From contig NZ_VCNJ01000051.1 in NCBI RefSeq assembly GCF_005938625.1, positions 1-40,982 of the forward strand: a DNA stretch of 40,982 nucleotides, read 5' to 3'. A program made the position numbers and the translations under genes. Shown one piece after another: positions 1-8,171 of the stretch. How positions within the stretch are numbered: position 1 is the stretch's first letter; the number at the start of each line of letters is the position of its first letter. The stretch is from Pseudomonas fluorescens. GTDB lineage: Bacteria > Pseudomonadota > Gammaproteobacteria > Pseudomonadales > Pseudomonadaceae. The notes below the pieces were generated by a model, which was not told where the DNA came from, searched no databases, and saw only the letters and a list, made by a program, of their open reading frames with translations.

Positions 1-100
1 CGAGGCGCGGGGTTGCACCCCCACTCAGACGCCGGATAGATGAAAGCAAGCCAAACACGACATCAAAAAACAGTATTGCAGAAAAGGGGGTAACCATAGA

Positions 101-130
101 TGTGGGAGCTGGCTTGCCCGCGAAGAGGCC
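101..130. repeat. REP element (single)
   Basis: Begins with the REP core TGTGGGAGCTGGCTTGCC, which also occurs twice in inverted orientation at 1901-1976. It lies in the short region downstream of the aminotransferase gene. I see no gene in 1-193; the first 100 bases hold nothing I recognise. Confidence 0.8.
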
Positions 131-155
131 CGCACAGACACAGCAAATCCCAGAC

Positions 156-183
156 AAAAATAAACCAGCCCATGAGCCGGTTT
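156..183 (-). terminator. Rho-independent terminator of the aminotransferase gene
   Basis: Read on the minus strand, an 8-bp stem (arms 176-183 and 162-169, one G-T pair) with a 6-nt loop is followed by ATTTTTG. It begins 11 bases past the aminotransferase stop codon. Confidence 0.8.
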
Positions 184-193
184 ATCTGTTTCA

Positions 194-1360
194 TCAGGCC
201 GCTTTATCCAGCTGCGCCTGCCGCACCACTGCCGCCAATCGCTTGAGCCCTTCGTCCAGTCTAGCCGGGTCGATGTGGCTGAAGTTCAGACGCAAATGCC
301 CGTGATGATTTTCCGGTTCCGGAAAGAACGGCTCCCCCGGCATAAACGCCACGTCATTAGCCAGCGCCTCATTCAATAGCGTTCGCGTGTCCAGCGGTTG
401 CTTCAACGTCAGCCAGAAAAACAACCCACCCTGCGGCATGTTCCAGTCGGCCAGATCAGCAAAGTGGGTTTCCAGCGCCGCTTGAAAGGCATCCCGCCGC
501 TGTCGATAGAAGCCGCGCAATTCGCTCAAGTGCTGCTGATATTTCTCAGTACCGATCCATTGCAGCGCCTGCCATTGACCGATGCGGTTGGTGTGCAGAT
601 CTGCCGATTGCTTGAGCTTGAGCAGATGCGGGAACAGATCGGGACTGGCGATCAGGTAGCCGACGCGCAAACCGGGCAGCAAGGTTTTCGACACGGTACC
701 CGTGTAGATCCAACTCGCCGTCTTCAGACGCCCGGCAATCGGTTTCGCGCTGCCGCCATCGAACGTCAGTTCGCGGTAAGGCTCATCTTCGATCAGCGTG
801 ACGCCGAATTCGTCGAGCAAAGCCGCTACCGCTGCACGCTTTTCTTCGCTATAGCGCACGGCGGACGGGTTCTGGAACGTCGGAATCAGGTAGATGAAGG
901 CCGGGTGATGTTGTTCCAGACGCTCGCGCAACTGCGCCAGATTCGGGCCGTCGGACTCCTGCGGCACGGTCAGGCAATCGGCGCCGAACAGCTGGAATAT
1001 CTGTAGTGCGGCCAGATAAGTCGGTGCCTCCAGCAGAATTTCCGTGCCTTTGTCGATGTACAGTTTGGCCGCCAGATCGAGGGTTTGTTGAGAGCCGCTG
1101 ACTACCAGCACCTGACTCGCCTGACATTCCAGTCCAAGCGCCCTCGCCTCCGCCGCCAGAGCCTCGCGCAATGCCGGCTCGCCTTCGCTCATGCCGTATT
1201 GGCCGAGCGACAGCGGCATGTCGGACCACTCGACCTTCGGCAACATGGCTTCAGCGGGCAAACCGCCAGCGAACGACATGACTTCCGGGCGCTGGGCGGC
1301 GGCGAGGATTTCACGGATCAGAGAACTCTTGAGGCGCGAGACACGTTCGGAAAAAGCCAT
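194..1360 (-). CDS. PLP-dependent aminotransferase, class I/II fold (2-aminoadipate/aromatic aminotransferase-like)
   Basis: A 388-residue cytoplasmic PLP enzyme that should transfer an amino group between an amino acid and a 2-oxo acid; the substrate cannot be read from sequence. The fold-type I aminotransferase pattern is visible: TFQNPSAVRYS in the middle, the cofactor-binding lysine in TGTVSKTLLPGLRVGYL, and RLNFSH near the C-terminus. It resembles the catalytic half of MocR regulators and stand-alone LysN/AruH-like enzymes, but has no N-terminal winged helix. I chose the Met at 1360 (MAFSERVSRLKSS) because the 13 upstream residues look non-coding and run into the divergent promoter; an ATG at 1399 is possible. 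It is divergent from a MarR-type gene, which probably controls it. Confidence 0.85.
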   Translation of the reverse strand: MAFSERVSRLKSSLIREILAAAQRPEVMSFAGGLPAEAMLPKVEWSDMPLSLGQYGMSEGEPALREALAAEARALGLECQASQVLVVSGSQQTLDLAAKLYIDKGTEILLEAPTYLAALQIFQLFGADCLTVPQESDGPNLAQLRERLEQHHPAFIYLIPTFQNPSAVRYSEEKRAAVAALLDEFGVTLIEDEPYRELTFDGGSAKPIAGRLKTASWIYTGTVSKTLLPGLRVGYLIASPDLFPHLLKLKQSADLHTNRIGQWQALQWIGTEKYQQHLSELRGFYRQRRDAFQAALETHFADLADWNMPQGGLFFWLTLKQPLDTRTLLNEALANDVAFMPGEPFFPEPENHHGHLRLNFSHIDPARLDEGLKRLAAVVRQAQLDKAA

Positions 1361-1393
1361 GGAAGTCACCGGTAGCAAGGCATGGGAAAAATA

Positions 1394-1410
1394 AGTCAAA
1401 CTGGTTGACT
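1394..1410. promoter_or_regulatory. Inverted repeat in divergent promoter, candidate MarR operator
   Basis: AGTCAA and TTGACT form 6-bp perfect arms around a 5-nt spacer, between the divergent aminotransferase and MarR-type genes. MarR-family dimers typically bind such palindromes in their own divergent promoters. Which promoter it overlaps is inferred, not shown. Confidence 0.5.
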
Positions 1411-1442
1411 GAAATTACGACAGCTTGAGCGAGTACGTCAAC

Positions 1443-1889
1443 ATGCTTGACCTTAAAAACCCATCAAGTCAGCAACAGGCGATGGAAGCGTTCTTCTTCG
1501 GCTATCAGGCGTTCACTGCCAAGGCGGATGAAATGCTCGAGCGCCGTGGGCTGTCGCGGGTGCATCAGCGCATTGTGTTTTTCATCGCCCGATATCCGAA
1601 TTTGAGCGTGAAGGAATTGCTGGGATTGCTCGGTGTGAGCAAACAGGCATTGAACATGCCGTTGCGGCAGTTGCAGGAAATGCATCTGGTCGACAGCGTC
1701 GCGTCGGAAGCTGACAAGCGTAAGCGCCTGCTGGAGTTGACGGCGGAAGGTGCAAAGTTTGAGCAGGCTTTGCGGCGTGAGCAGGTGAAGTTACTGGAGC
1801 GGGTGTTTGCCGAGGCTGGGGAAGCGGCGGTGAATGGCTGGTTGGCGGTGAATTTGGCGTTGGGGAATGCCCAGACAGTTATCGATTGA
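1443..1889 (+). CDS. MarR-family transcriptional regulator
   Basis: A 148-residue protein with the MarR winged-helix layout: N-terminal helix (QQQAMEAFFFGYQAF), the HTH region LSVKELLGLLGVSKQALNMP and the wing/basic segment EADKRKRLLELT, then C-terminal dimerisation helices. It probably represses or activates the divergent aminotransferase and itself through the inverted repeat at 1394-1410. The ATG at 1443 is preferred; an in-frame TTG at 1425 would add six residues, and neither has a strong ribosome binding site. The ligand is unknown. Confidence 0.85.
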   Translation: MLDLKNPSSQQQAMEAFFFGYQAFTAKADEMLERRGLSRVHQRIVFFIARYPNLSVKELLGLLGVSKQALNMPLRQLQEMHLVDSVASEADKRKRLLELTAEGAKFEQALRREQVKLLERVFAEAGEAAVNGWLAVNLALGNAQTVID

Positions 1890-1900
1890 TTGCTCGGGCC

Positions 1901-1976
1901 TCATCGCTGGCAAGCCAGCTCCCACAGGTTTTGTGTACGCCACAGATCAATGTGGGATCTGGCTTGCCAGCGATGG
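1901..1976. repeat. Inverted pair of REP elements
   Basis: Two REP copies face each other: tcatcgctggcaagccag at 1901 and its near-complement at 1951-1976. The pair could fold into a long hairpin just past the MarR stop codon and may act as its terminator. The rest of the 1890-2187 gap is described under the leader RNA and operator entries. Confidence 0.85.
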
Positions 1977-2047
1977 GGCCCTCAAGGGCGATATATCCCT
2001 ATCGACGGAACTTTCGTAAACAAAACCAAAAACAATATTTGCTTTAT

Positions 2048-2057
2048 TTGTACACAA
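2048..2057. promoter_or_regulatory. TTGTNNACAA operator upstream of the purine permease
   Basis: TTGTACACAA has inverted TTGT/ACAA half-sites, extended by one T and one A on each side. The same motif occurs twice at the uraH/puuE divergent promoters (17998-18009 and 18205-18214). It sits between a weak -35 (TTTGCT, 2038) and a possible -10 (CATAAT, 2061). The shape is typical of GntR-family sites; no GntR gene is in the window. Confidence 0.5.
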
Positions 2058-2084
2058 AAGCATAATCCACAGCGTGCGAGTTCC

Positions 2085-2180
2085 TGACCGCATGGTCAAC
2101 AAATTCGCGTATGCCTCAAAGGGCCGCTGCCACCCCTCATGGGTCCGGCCCTGGAAATAACAATAAAACTCTTGAGGAGT
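2085..2180 (+). promoter_or_regulatory. Structured leader RNA of the purine permease, candidate riboswitch
   Basis: Three hairpins can be drawn before the start codon. First, TGACC/GGTCA (2085-2098) with a GCAT loop. Second, a two-tier stem with GGGCCG (2121-2126) pairing CGGCCC (2146-2151) and ACCC (2132) pairing GGGT (2141). Third, ACTC/GAGT (2168-2180) enclosing the Shine-Dalgarno. In addition CCTCAA (2114-2119) can pair with TTGAGG (2172-2177), which competes with the third hairpin and would hide the ribosome binding site. Known NMT1/xanthine-I RNAs precede such transporters, but I cannot confirm their consensus here. Confidence 0.4.
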
Positions 2181-2187
2181 ACTCGCT

Positions 2188-3537
2188 GTGGAAAGCCGCA
2201 AATCCGAAGCATCGACGCTGGACCTCTCGCCACCATTACGCAGTGGTCTGCTGGAACGTCTGTTCAAACTCAGCTTGCATGGCACCACGGTGAAGACCGA
2301 GCTGATTGCCGGTCTGACAACCTTCATCACCATGGCCTACATCATCTTCGTCAACCCGAACATCATGGCCGATGCCGGGATCGATCACGGTGCAGCCTTC
2401 GTCGCCACCTGTATCGCCGCTGCCTTGGGCTGCCTGTTGATGGGCCTCTACGCCAACTGGCCGGTGGGGCTGGCGCCGGGCATGGGCCTCAACGCCTTCT
2501 TCACTTACACCGTGGTCGGCACCATGGGCTACAACTGGGAAACTGCGCTGGGTGCGGTGTTTGTCTCCGGTGTGCTGTTCATGATCCTGACTTTCTCGCG
2601 GATTCGTGAGTGGCTGCTCAACAGCATTCCGGTCAGCCTGCGCTTTGCGATGGGGGCCGGCGTTGGTTTGTTCCTCGGCCTCATCGGTTTGAAAACTGCA
2701 GGCATCGTCGTCGATAGCCCGGCCACGCTGATCAAACTCGGCTCCCTGCGTGAACCTGGCCCGCTGCTCGCGGCCATCTGCTTCCTGATGATTGCGATCC
2801 TCAGCTATCACAAGGTATTCGGTGCAATTCTCATCAGCATCATCACCGTAACGCTGGCCGGTTGGGGCCTCGGTATCGTGCATTACGAAGGGATCATGTC
2901 GACCCCGCCGAGTCTGGCGCCGACCTTCATGGCGATGAATGTTGCCGGCGTGTTTAACGTCAGCATGATCAGCGTGGTACTCGCCTTCCTCTTTGTGCAC
3001 ATGTTCGACACCGCCGGCACCCTGATGGGCGTCGCCCAGCGCGCCAATCTGGTCAACGCTGACGGCCGCATCGAAAACCTCTCCCGTGCGATGAAAGCCG
3101 ACAGTGCCTCCAGCGTGTTCGGCGCCGTGGTCGGTGTCCCTCCAGTAACAAGCTATGTGGAAAGTGCTGCTGGTGTGGCCGCTGGTGGTCGGACTGGTCT
3201 TACCGCAGTCACCGTAGGTGTGTTATTTATAGCGGCAATGTTTTTCGCACCGCTGGCCGGCATGATTCCCGCTTACGCCACCGCCGGTGCACTGATCTAC
3301 GTTGCGATGCTGATGATGGGCGGCATGGCCCACATCGAATGGGACGAAGCCACTGACGCCATCCCGGCCATCGTCACCGCGATCATGATGCCACTGACCT
3401 TTTCGGTCGCCGACGGCATCGCGCTGGGCTTCATCACCTATGTGGCGTTGAAGGCCGGGACCGGCAAGTACAAGGAGATTTCCGTGAGCCTGTGGGTGCT
3501 CTGCGCGATCTTCATCGCCAAGTTCATCTTCCTGTAA
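2188..3537 (+). CDS. NCS2-type adenine/guanine/hypoxanthine permease (AzgA-like)
   Basis: A 449-residue inner-membrane purine-base proton symporter with about 12-14 hydrophobic helices. The AzgA-branch signatures AGLTTFITMAYIIFVNP near the N-terminus, APGMGLNAFFTYTVVGTMGY, and GVPPVTSYVESAAGVAAGGR in the second half are all visible, and the length is usual for the family. Translation starts at a GTG 9 bases after GAGGAG. A hairpin and operator upstream point to purine-dependent control, and a terminator follows directly. The substrate (adenine, guanine or hypoxanthine) cannot be told from sequence. Confidence 0.92.
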   Translation: MESRKSEASTLDLSPPLRSGLLERLFKLSLHGTTVKTELIAGLTTFITMAYIIFVNPNIMADAGIDHGAAFVATCIAAALGCLLMGLYANWPVGLAPGMGLNAFFTYTVVGTMGYNWETALGAVFVSGVLFMILTFSRIREWLLNSIPVSLRFAMGAGVGLFLGLIGLKTAGIVVDSPATLIKLGSLREPGPLLAAICFLMIAILSYHKVFGAILISIITVTLAGWGLGIVHYEGIMSTPPSLAPTFMAMNVAGVFNVSMISVVLAFLFVHMFDTAGTLMGVAQRANLVNADGRIENLSRAMKADSASSVFGAVVGVPPVTSYVESAAGVAAGGRTGLTAVTVGVLFIAAMFFAPLAGMIPAYATAGALIYVAMLMMGGMAHIEWDEATDAIPAIVTAIMMPLTFSVADGIALGFITYVALKAGTGKYKEISVSLWVLCAIFIAKFIFL

Positions 3538-3564
3538 GCGCTACGCGGTTCAAGCTTCAAAACA

Positions 3565-3599
3565 GCCTCACCCTGATGGGTGGGGCTTTGTGCATTTTT
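3565..3599 (+). terminator. Rho-independent terminator after the purine permease
   Basis: A 9-bp stem (3565-3573 with 3578-3586, one T-G pair) and a TGAT loop are followed by TTTGTGCATTTTT. It ends the permease transcript before the LysE-type gene. Confidence 0.85.
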
Positions 3600-3624
3600 C
3601 AATACAACAAAAAGGAAGGAAGTG

Positions 3625-4254
3625 ATGAGTCTGGAAACCTGGCTGCTGTTCAGCGGCGCTGCGCTGGTGGTGATTCTGATTCCGGGGCCACTGTCGCTGT
3701 TGATGATCAGCAACAGCCTGAATTATGGATTGCGCCGCTCGTATCCGGCATTTCTCGGCGGCGTATTCGCCTCGATCTGTTTGCTCAGTGCTTCGGCGCT
3801 GGGGCTGGGTGCCTTGTTGCTGGCATCGGAGCAATTGTTCAGTGCCCTGAAAATCGTCGGTGGTCTGTACTTGTTCTATCTGGCCTGGCAGAGCTGGCAG
3901 CAATCGCGTCAGCCATCGGTGGGCGCCGTCGTGCCGCAAGCGGCAGCCGTCCCACGCTTTCGCGCGTTGTTTGGGCGCGCGTTTGTACTGGGCGCCAGCA
4001 ACCCGAAAGACATCCTGTTTTTCGCCGCCTTCCTGCCGCAGTTTCTCAGCGCCGAGCAGCCCTTCCTGCCACAGTTGCTGGTGATGATCGCCACCTGGAC
4101 CCTGCTGGATCTGCTGTGCAAGCTGGCCTACGGTCTCGGTGCCCACGGCGCTGCACGTTACTTGCGCAGTGGCAAAGGGCAGAGCTGGTTTAACCGGATC
4201 AGTGCCGGGTTGTTCGGCGGCGCCGGCGCTGCATCGCTGCTCAGCAGCCACTGA
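3625..4254 (+). CDS. LysE/RhtB-family amino-acid exporter
   Basis: A 209-residue membrane protein with about six hydrophobic segments. It has the family signature IPGPLSLLMISNSLNYGLRR near the N-terminus and GASNPKDILFFAAFLPQF in the middle, where LysE/RhtB proteins have a conserved NPK. Such proteins export amino acids or related metabolites. The ATG at 3625 is chosen because AAGGAAGGA ends 4 bases upstream and the protein then begins with the first membrane helix. It sits alone between the permease terminator and the island, and I see no link to either. Confidence 0.9.
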   Translation: MSLETWLLFSGAALVVILIPGPLSLLMISNSLNYGLRRSYPAFLGGVFASICLLSASALGLGALLLASEQLFSALKIVGGLYLFYLAWQSWQQSRQPSVGAVVPQAAAVPRFRALFGRAFVLGASNPKDILFFAAFLPQFLSAEQPFLPQLLVMIATWTLLDLLCKLAYGLGAHGAARYLRSGKGQSWFNRISAGLFGGAGAASLLSSH

Positions 4255-4284
4255 CCCACTTTTGATTTCCTATTCGGTTACAAC

Positions 4285-4314
4285 CCGCCTGACGTGAAAG
4301 ACCAAGTCAGGCGG
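4285..4314. repeat. Perfect inverted repeat, 9-bp arms
   Basis: CCGCCTGAC (4285-4293) and GTCAGGCGG (4306-4314) around a 12-nt loop, followed by C-rich rather than T-rich sequence. It may be a weak terminator of the LysE-type gene. The rest of 4255-4482 is otherwise plain and probably holds the promoter of the next gene. Confidence 0.5.
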
Positions 4315-4482
4315 CCCCCCTCCACGACCGATCAGCGTCGCGCACTTCAGCGTCCCACAACAGTCAATGCATGGTTTGATGTGCAATACACCGCAACAAC
4401 CCATTGATATACATCCCGCGAATGCCCCCCGTACTATCTCTGTCTGTTTTTAACGACAACCTGCCAGAACAAGGAAGTTCAA

Positions 4483-7400
4483 ATGGCCACCCTCATAAGT
4501 GAAGCCTCAATACAAACTGACCCGATCGTCATGACGGACATGAAGGTTGAGGCCAATCAACGTAATGCTTCTACCATCGACATAAGTGCTGATATCCATT
4601 CAGTTTCAGATCCGCGGATCAAAAGTAAAATCGAGCAGCTGAAAGTCACCGACTCGGTATTTGGCCCGTTACAATTTGGCGACATATCAATAACAAGAGT
4701 GTCCCTCGATGCGCTGGGCGCAACGATTGACGGCCACCCCTTGAACGGCCAAAACACTTTCTTCCGAATTCCCAAGCGATCATTCATCAACTCGTTACAA
4801 TTCAACGCAAGCGATATCGAGCAGCACATAAAATTATCAAAAGGTGGCGATAATTACCTGTTGCCGACATTGCTTTTTGAAATGGCCAGCCGACGCCCGT
4901 TAACCGCTCCTCACATGATCAGGGAAAGCCTCGAAGCCGATACGGCTGCGGCCAACTATCGCAACAAACTGGTCAAGCTTTTAAGTTCCGCACAAAGACT
5001 CGACTTGCGCCATGCCTACCTGCCAAAAAACAACCCGCGATGGGTGGCAATGGCCATGAGCTATTCGACCCTGGGTTCAAGTGTAGGCATTCAGGGTTTC
5101 GGAATATTCATGGGATTGCGTGGAGTGGTCGACGCCATCAAGGCCAATAACAGTGCCGAAATTGCAATTAACAGCGTTGGCATAGCCTCTGAACTTGGCT
5201 CCATCGCCGTTGACGTGGCCGTGAGCAAAATCGCGACTGAAATGCTGACCGCCGGACAGCACGCCTTCAAGGATTTTGCCAAAACCAGATTCGCTCTGAG
5301 ACTGGGTCGCTCCGGTGGTTTGATCGGCGGTGCGCTGACATTGCCATTCGATATCTTTACCGCCGTCAGGTCCTTCAGCGCTGCAAAAAATGTAACTGGC
5401 AAAGAAGCCATGGATCACTACGTCAGTGCCGGTCTGAGCATCACCAGTGCGGCCATGACTGTGATTCTGGGCACTGCCGCGATGGCAGGTTTCTCGTTCG
5501 CAGGTCCTGTGGGGCTTGCGGCGGGTGCCATTCTGGCGATTGGCTCGCAGGTTTATGGCGCGGTACGCGTCGTCGATGACATTGACGACTACATCGAACT
5601 TACCCTCGACGAGCGTTGGCGCACTGGCTGGTTTTCGTTCTGCATGGCAGATATCGACCAAGACGTGCAGGATCGTTACAGCCAGGCAAAAACCAGACTG
5701 CAACACTCGACCCAATTGAGAGAAACAGCAAAAAGATTGTTGGCCGGCGCCTTGAAGGAAACGATCGAAGCCATCGTCCATGGTTCGTTCGAAGTACACA
5801 TGAAACCTACCCAGGTATGGACACGTAACTGGTGGACCAAACAAGCCAGCTGGAAAACCGTCAACATCCCGCAGGTTGTGGGAGGCGATGACACCATCGA
5901 TGCCCGCAATGGTGTCACCAAGGACACACCTGGCGCGGTGTTGGGAGCAGCCGCCGAGAACAAGGGGGTTCTGTGGTTGATCGGTGACGGACGTGACTCG
6001 ATCAGGGGGGTTGAAAAAAAACCAAATACCTTCCATTACCGATCCGGAAGAAAGGAACTGACCGGTGGCGAACAAGACGACCGGTTCGTGTTCGAGAGTG
6101 CCGGGGACTCGCTTAAACAAGGCACCCGGATTTCTGGATTTTCGACATTAAAGGCAGGCGCAGGCAACGATACCTTGGTGTTGGGCGGCATTTACAGCGG
6201 AAAAGACAGAGCGGGATACGACGTCGATTTACTGGCACAAACGCTCCAGACGATCACGACCGATCCCGCTGTCGACGACGGGAAAAAACATACATTCCAC
6301 AGTTTCCTGGAAGGTTTCGAAAACGTTGAAACCGTCAGAGGTGCCGACAGCGTCGTGACCGGCACACAGGCGAGCAACATCATCATTTCCCGTGGACAGG
6401 ACACGATCAATGCCGGGCCGGGAAACGATCAGATCCACTTATGGCATACGGGGGCTGTTGCTGCGGGCGAAGCCGGTATCGACGAATACCTCATTGCCCA
6501 CGAAGCAGGCCAGACTGTCGTCAATGAGGACGGTGAGCAAGAAAGCATCGTTGTATTGAAATGGCCGATGATGTTGATTGAAAGCTGGGGCATCACCAAC
6601 AACTCACTCGTCATCACCTCAGCTTTCGACTTCCACGACAACCGCAAAAACGTGGTGATCTTTCGCGACATCTACCAACCAGACGAGCAAGCAGCGCGGC
6701 TTCTAAACAATAAGCTGACGATCATTACCAAAGACGGCTTTTTTCTAAAACCTGAACTGCCTGAAAAAATCGCAACCGACAAAAATCTCGACATCAAGGC
6801 TGTCATCATAAAACAGGGGCATCCGGTAAAGCCGACCATTCTTTACACCCCTGATTGCTGGATCATGCATCAGAACGATGCACGCTATTACCTCCCGCGA
6901 TCCACACATGACAAGGTGTTTTATTCAGTTGAACGCGCTGACGCGGTGACCACGCTTTACCTGGACTATGCCAGTACCGAACTGACAAAAGTCGAGGCGC
7001 ATTTCCTTGCAAGACAGTCGGATAAAGATCATGACTTGATGGCCGGATGCGATCTCACTTATCACCTTGGCGAAAAAACCATAACGCTCAAATATTTTGC
7101 CGGTGCACGAGGAGGCTCCGACCCCAAAAACATGACCAAGATCCTGCGGACCATGGCCATGCGCACCCATCATAAATACGTACTGATATTCAACGACGCT
7201 GTTGCTTTGAACGCAGGTCTCACACCAGAAACGGATGTCGCGCCTGCCGACAGTCACTACGAGGTTCATTCATTCAAACGCTGGACAACGCAGATGAAGC
7301 TGCCGTTGAAACTTCGAACAGGCCACTACCCTTATGACCTGCCGACAAACGAAGCCTACAAGCTAAGCGCAAAAAACGGATGCGCCATGCTCACTTCATA

Positions 7401-8004
7401 CAGCGGCCAAACCGCCATGGAAAGCCTGGAAGGCGAAGGTTCAACCTACCTGGTTCATCTGGTTGCCAACATGACCATCAAGCTCTCGACCCCGGGTGCT
7501 CTGGCCGACGCCAAAGTCCGCCTGCCTTATTCCTCTACCTGGGAACTCGATGCGACAGCACTTGGCAAGGTTGAAATCAAACTGGAAAACAACCAGTTGC
7601 ACGTCGGCACGTGCATTGTTCATCTGCCCCATTACGAAAGCGAAGACCTGATAGATCAGATACGCGTCATTACGGAGAAAGGCGTTGTCCATACCGTCGA
7701 TCTCTCCTTCGACAGGGTTTACCTGGATGGCCTCGATGCGCGGTTCTTTGACGAGCCCGACTCGACAAAAGCCTTGCCGGAAGTCTTTGCGCCAATGGCC
7801 AATAAAGACATCAAAGTGAGAAACATCGCCCTTGCCGACAACAGGCCCGGCGCGCTGAATTACAGTTTTGCCGCACACGGCTGGATCCTGCGCAGCGACA
7901 AATCCCGTATCGAGTTTGCAGATCTGCAAGTGATCAACCGATGCAGCCATCAAGATCCTCGGATCTTTACGCCACCGCCATTGATCAATGTCCCTCCCGC
8001 ATAA
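4483..8004 (+). CDS. Large TcdA/TcdB-like pore-forming-region protein with degenerate RTX motifs
   Basis: A 1173-residue protein. Residues about 186-220, 279-298 and 318-365 are hydrophobic, glycine/alanine-rich helices in an otherwise polar chain, ending in VRVVDDIDDYIELTLDERW. This layout matches the pore-forming region of TcdA/TcdB-type proteins in Pseudomonas. Then come three degenerate hemolysin-type calcium-binding stretches: VVGGDDTIDARNG (about 465), LKAGAGNDTLVLGG (about 557) and DTINAGPGNDQIHLW (about 640). The last 500 residues I do not recognise. There is no Sec signal peptide. Start ATG follows AAGGAAG. Base composition looks more A+T-rich than the core genes. It heads an island of five paralogs. 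A secreted or injected toxin is plausible but not shown. Confidence 0.65.
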   Translation: MATLISEASIQTDPIVMTDMKVEANQRNASTIDISADIHSVSDPRIKSKIEQLKVTDSVFGPLQFGDISITRVSLDALGATIDGHPLNGQNTFFRIPKRSFINSLQFNASDIEQHIKLSKGGDNYLLPTLLFEMASRRPLTAPHMIRESLEADTAAANYRNKLVKLLSSAQRLDLRHAYLPKNNPRWVAMAMSYSTLGSSVGIQGFGIFMGLRGVVDAIKANNSAEIAINSVGIASELGSIAVDVAVSKIATEMLTAGQHAFKDFAKTRFALRLGRSGGLIGGALTLPFDIFTAVRSFSAAKNVTGKEAMDHYVSAGLSITSAAMTVILGTAAMAGFSFAGPVGLAAGAILAIGSQVYGAVRVVDDIDDYIELTLDERWRTGWFSFCMADIDQDVQDRYSQAKTRLQHSTQLRETAKRLLAGALKETIEAIVHGSFEVHMKPTQVWTRNWWTKQASWKTVNIPQVVGGDDTIDARNGVTKDTPGAVLGAAAENKGVLWLIGDGRDSIRGVEKKPNTFHYRSGRKELTGGEQDDRFVFESAGDSLKQGTRISGFSTLKAGAGNDTLVLGGIYSGKDRAGYDVDLLAQTLQTITTDPAVDDGKKHTFHSFLEGFENVETVRGADSVVTGTQASNIIISRGQDTINAGPGNDQIHLWHTGAVAAGEAGIDEYLIAHEAGQTVVNEDGEQESIVVLKWPMMLIESWGITNNSLVITSAFDFHDNRKNVVIFRDIYQPDEQAARLLNNKLTIITKDGFFLKPELPEKIATDKNLDIKAVIIKQGHPVKPTILYTPDCWIMHQNDARYYLPRSTHDKVFYSVERADAVTTLYLDYASTELTKVEAHFLARQSDKDHDLMAGCDLTYHLGEKTITLKYFAGARGGSDPKNMTKILRTMAMRTHHKYVLIFNDAVALNAGLTPETDVAPADSHYEVHSFKRWTTQMKLPLKLRTGHYPYDLPTNEAYKLSAKNGCAMLTSYSGQTAMESLEGEGSTYLVHLVANMTIKLSTPGALADAKVRLPYSSTWELDATALGKVEIKLENNQLHVGTCIVHLPHYESEDLIDQIRVITEKGVVHTVDLSFDRVYLDGLDARFFDEPDSTKALPEVFAPMANKDIKVRNIALADNRPGALNYSFAAHGWILRSDKSRIEFADLQVINRCSHQDPRIFTPPPLINVPPA

Positions 8005-8032
8005 CGGTTTCCGCCAAGACCGATAACCACGT

Positions 8033-8110
8033 GCGCACTCTGCAGTTGAAGTAACCGAACTTCTCTATCGCCTTCCCGGCCTGAATTTTCCGGGGTGTAG
8101 ACGAGTGCGC
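8033..8110. repeat. Nested inverted repeats between the large protein gene and paralog 1
   Basis: GCGCACTC (8033-8040) and GAGTGCGC (8103-8110) are perfect 8-bp arms enclosing an inner CCCGG/CCGGG pair (8075-8094). Together they could form one long stem-loop in the 167-bp spacer. No T-run follows, so a simple terminator is unlikely. Confidence 0.4.
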
Positions 8111-8171
8111 CTGAACAATACGGCGAGGCACTGACGTGCACTCGGCGTCACCACTCAATGAGTAACTCCAT

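Noticed and set aside
2041..2187. Classical purine (guanine/adenine) riboswitch upstream of the permease
   Set aside because: I do not see the three-way junction with its two conserved kissing loops; only a general structured leader is claimed.
2236..3000. A 254-codon minus-strand open frame inside the purine permease
   Set aside because: His/Asp/Glu-rich antisense frame of a hydrophobic protein; no start signal.
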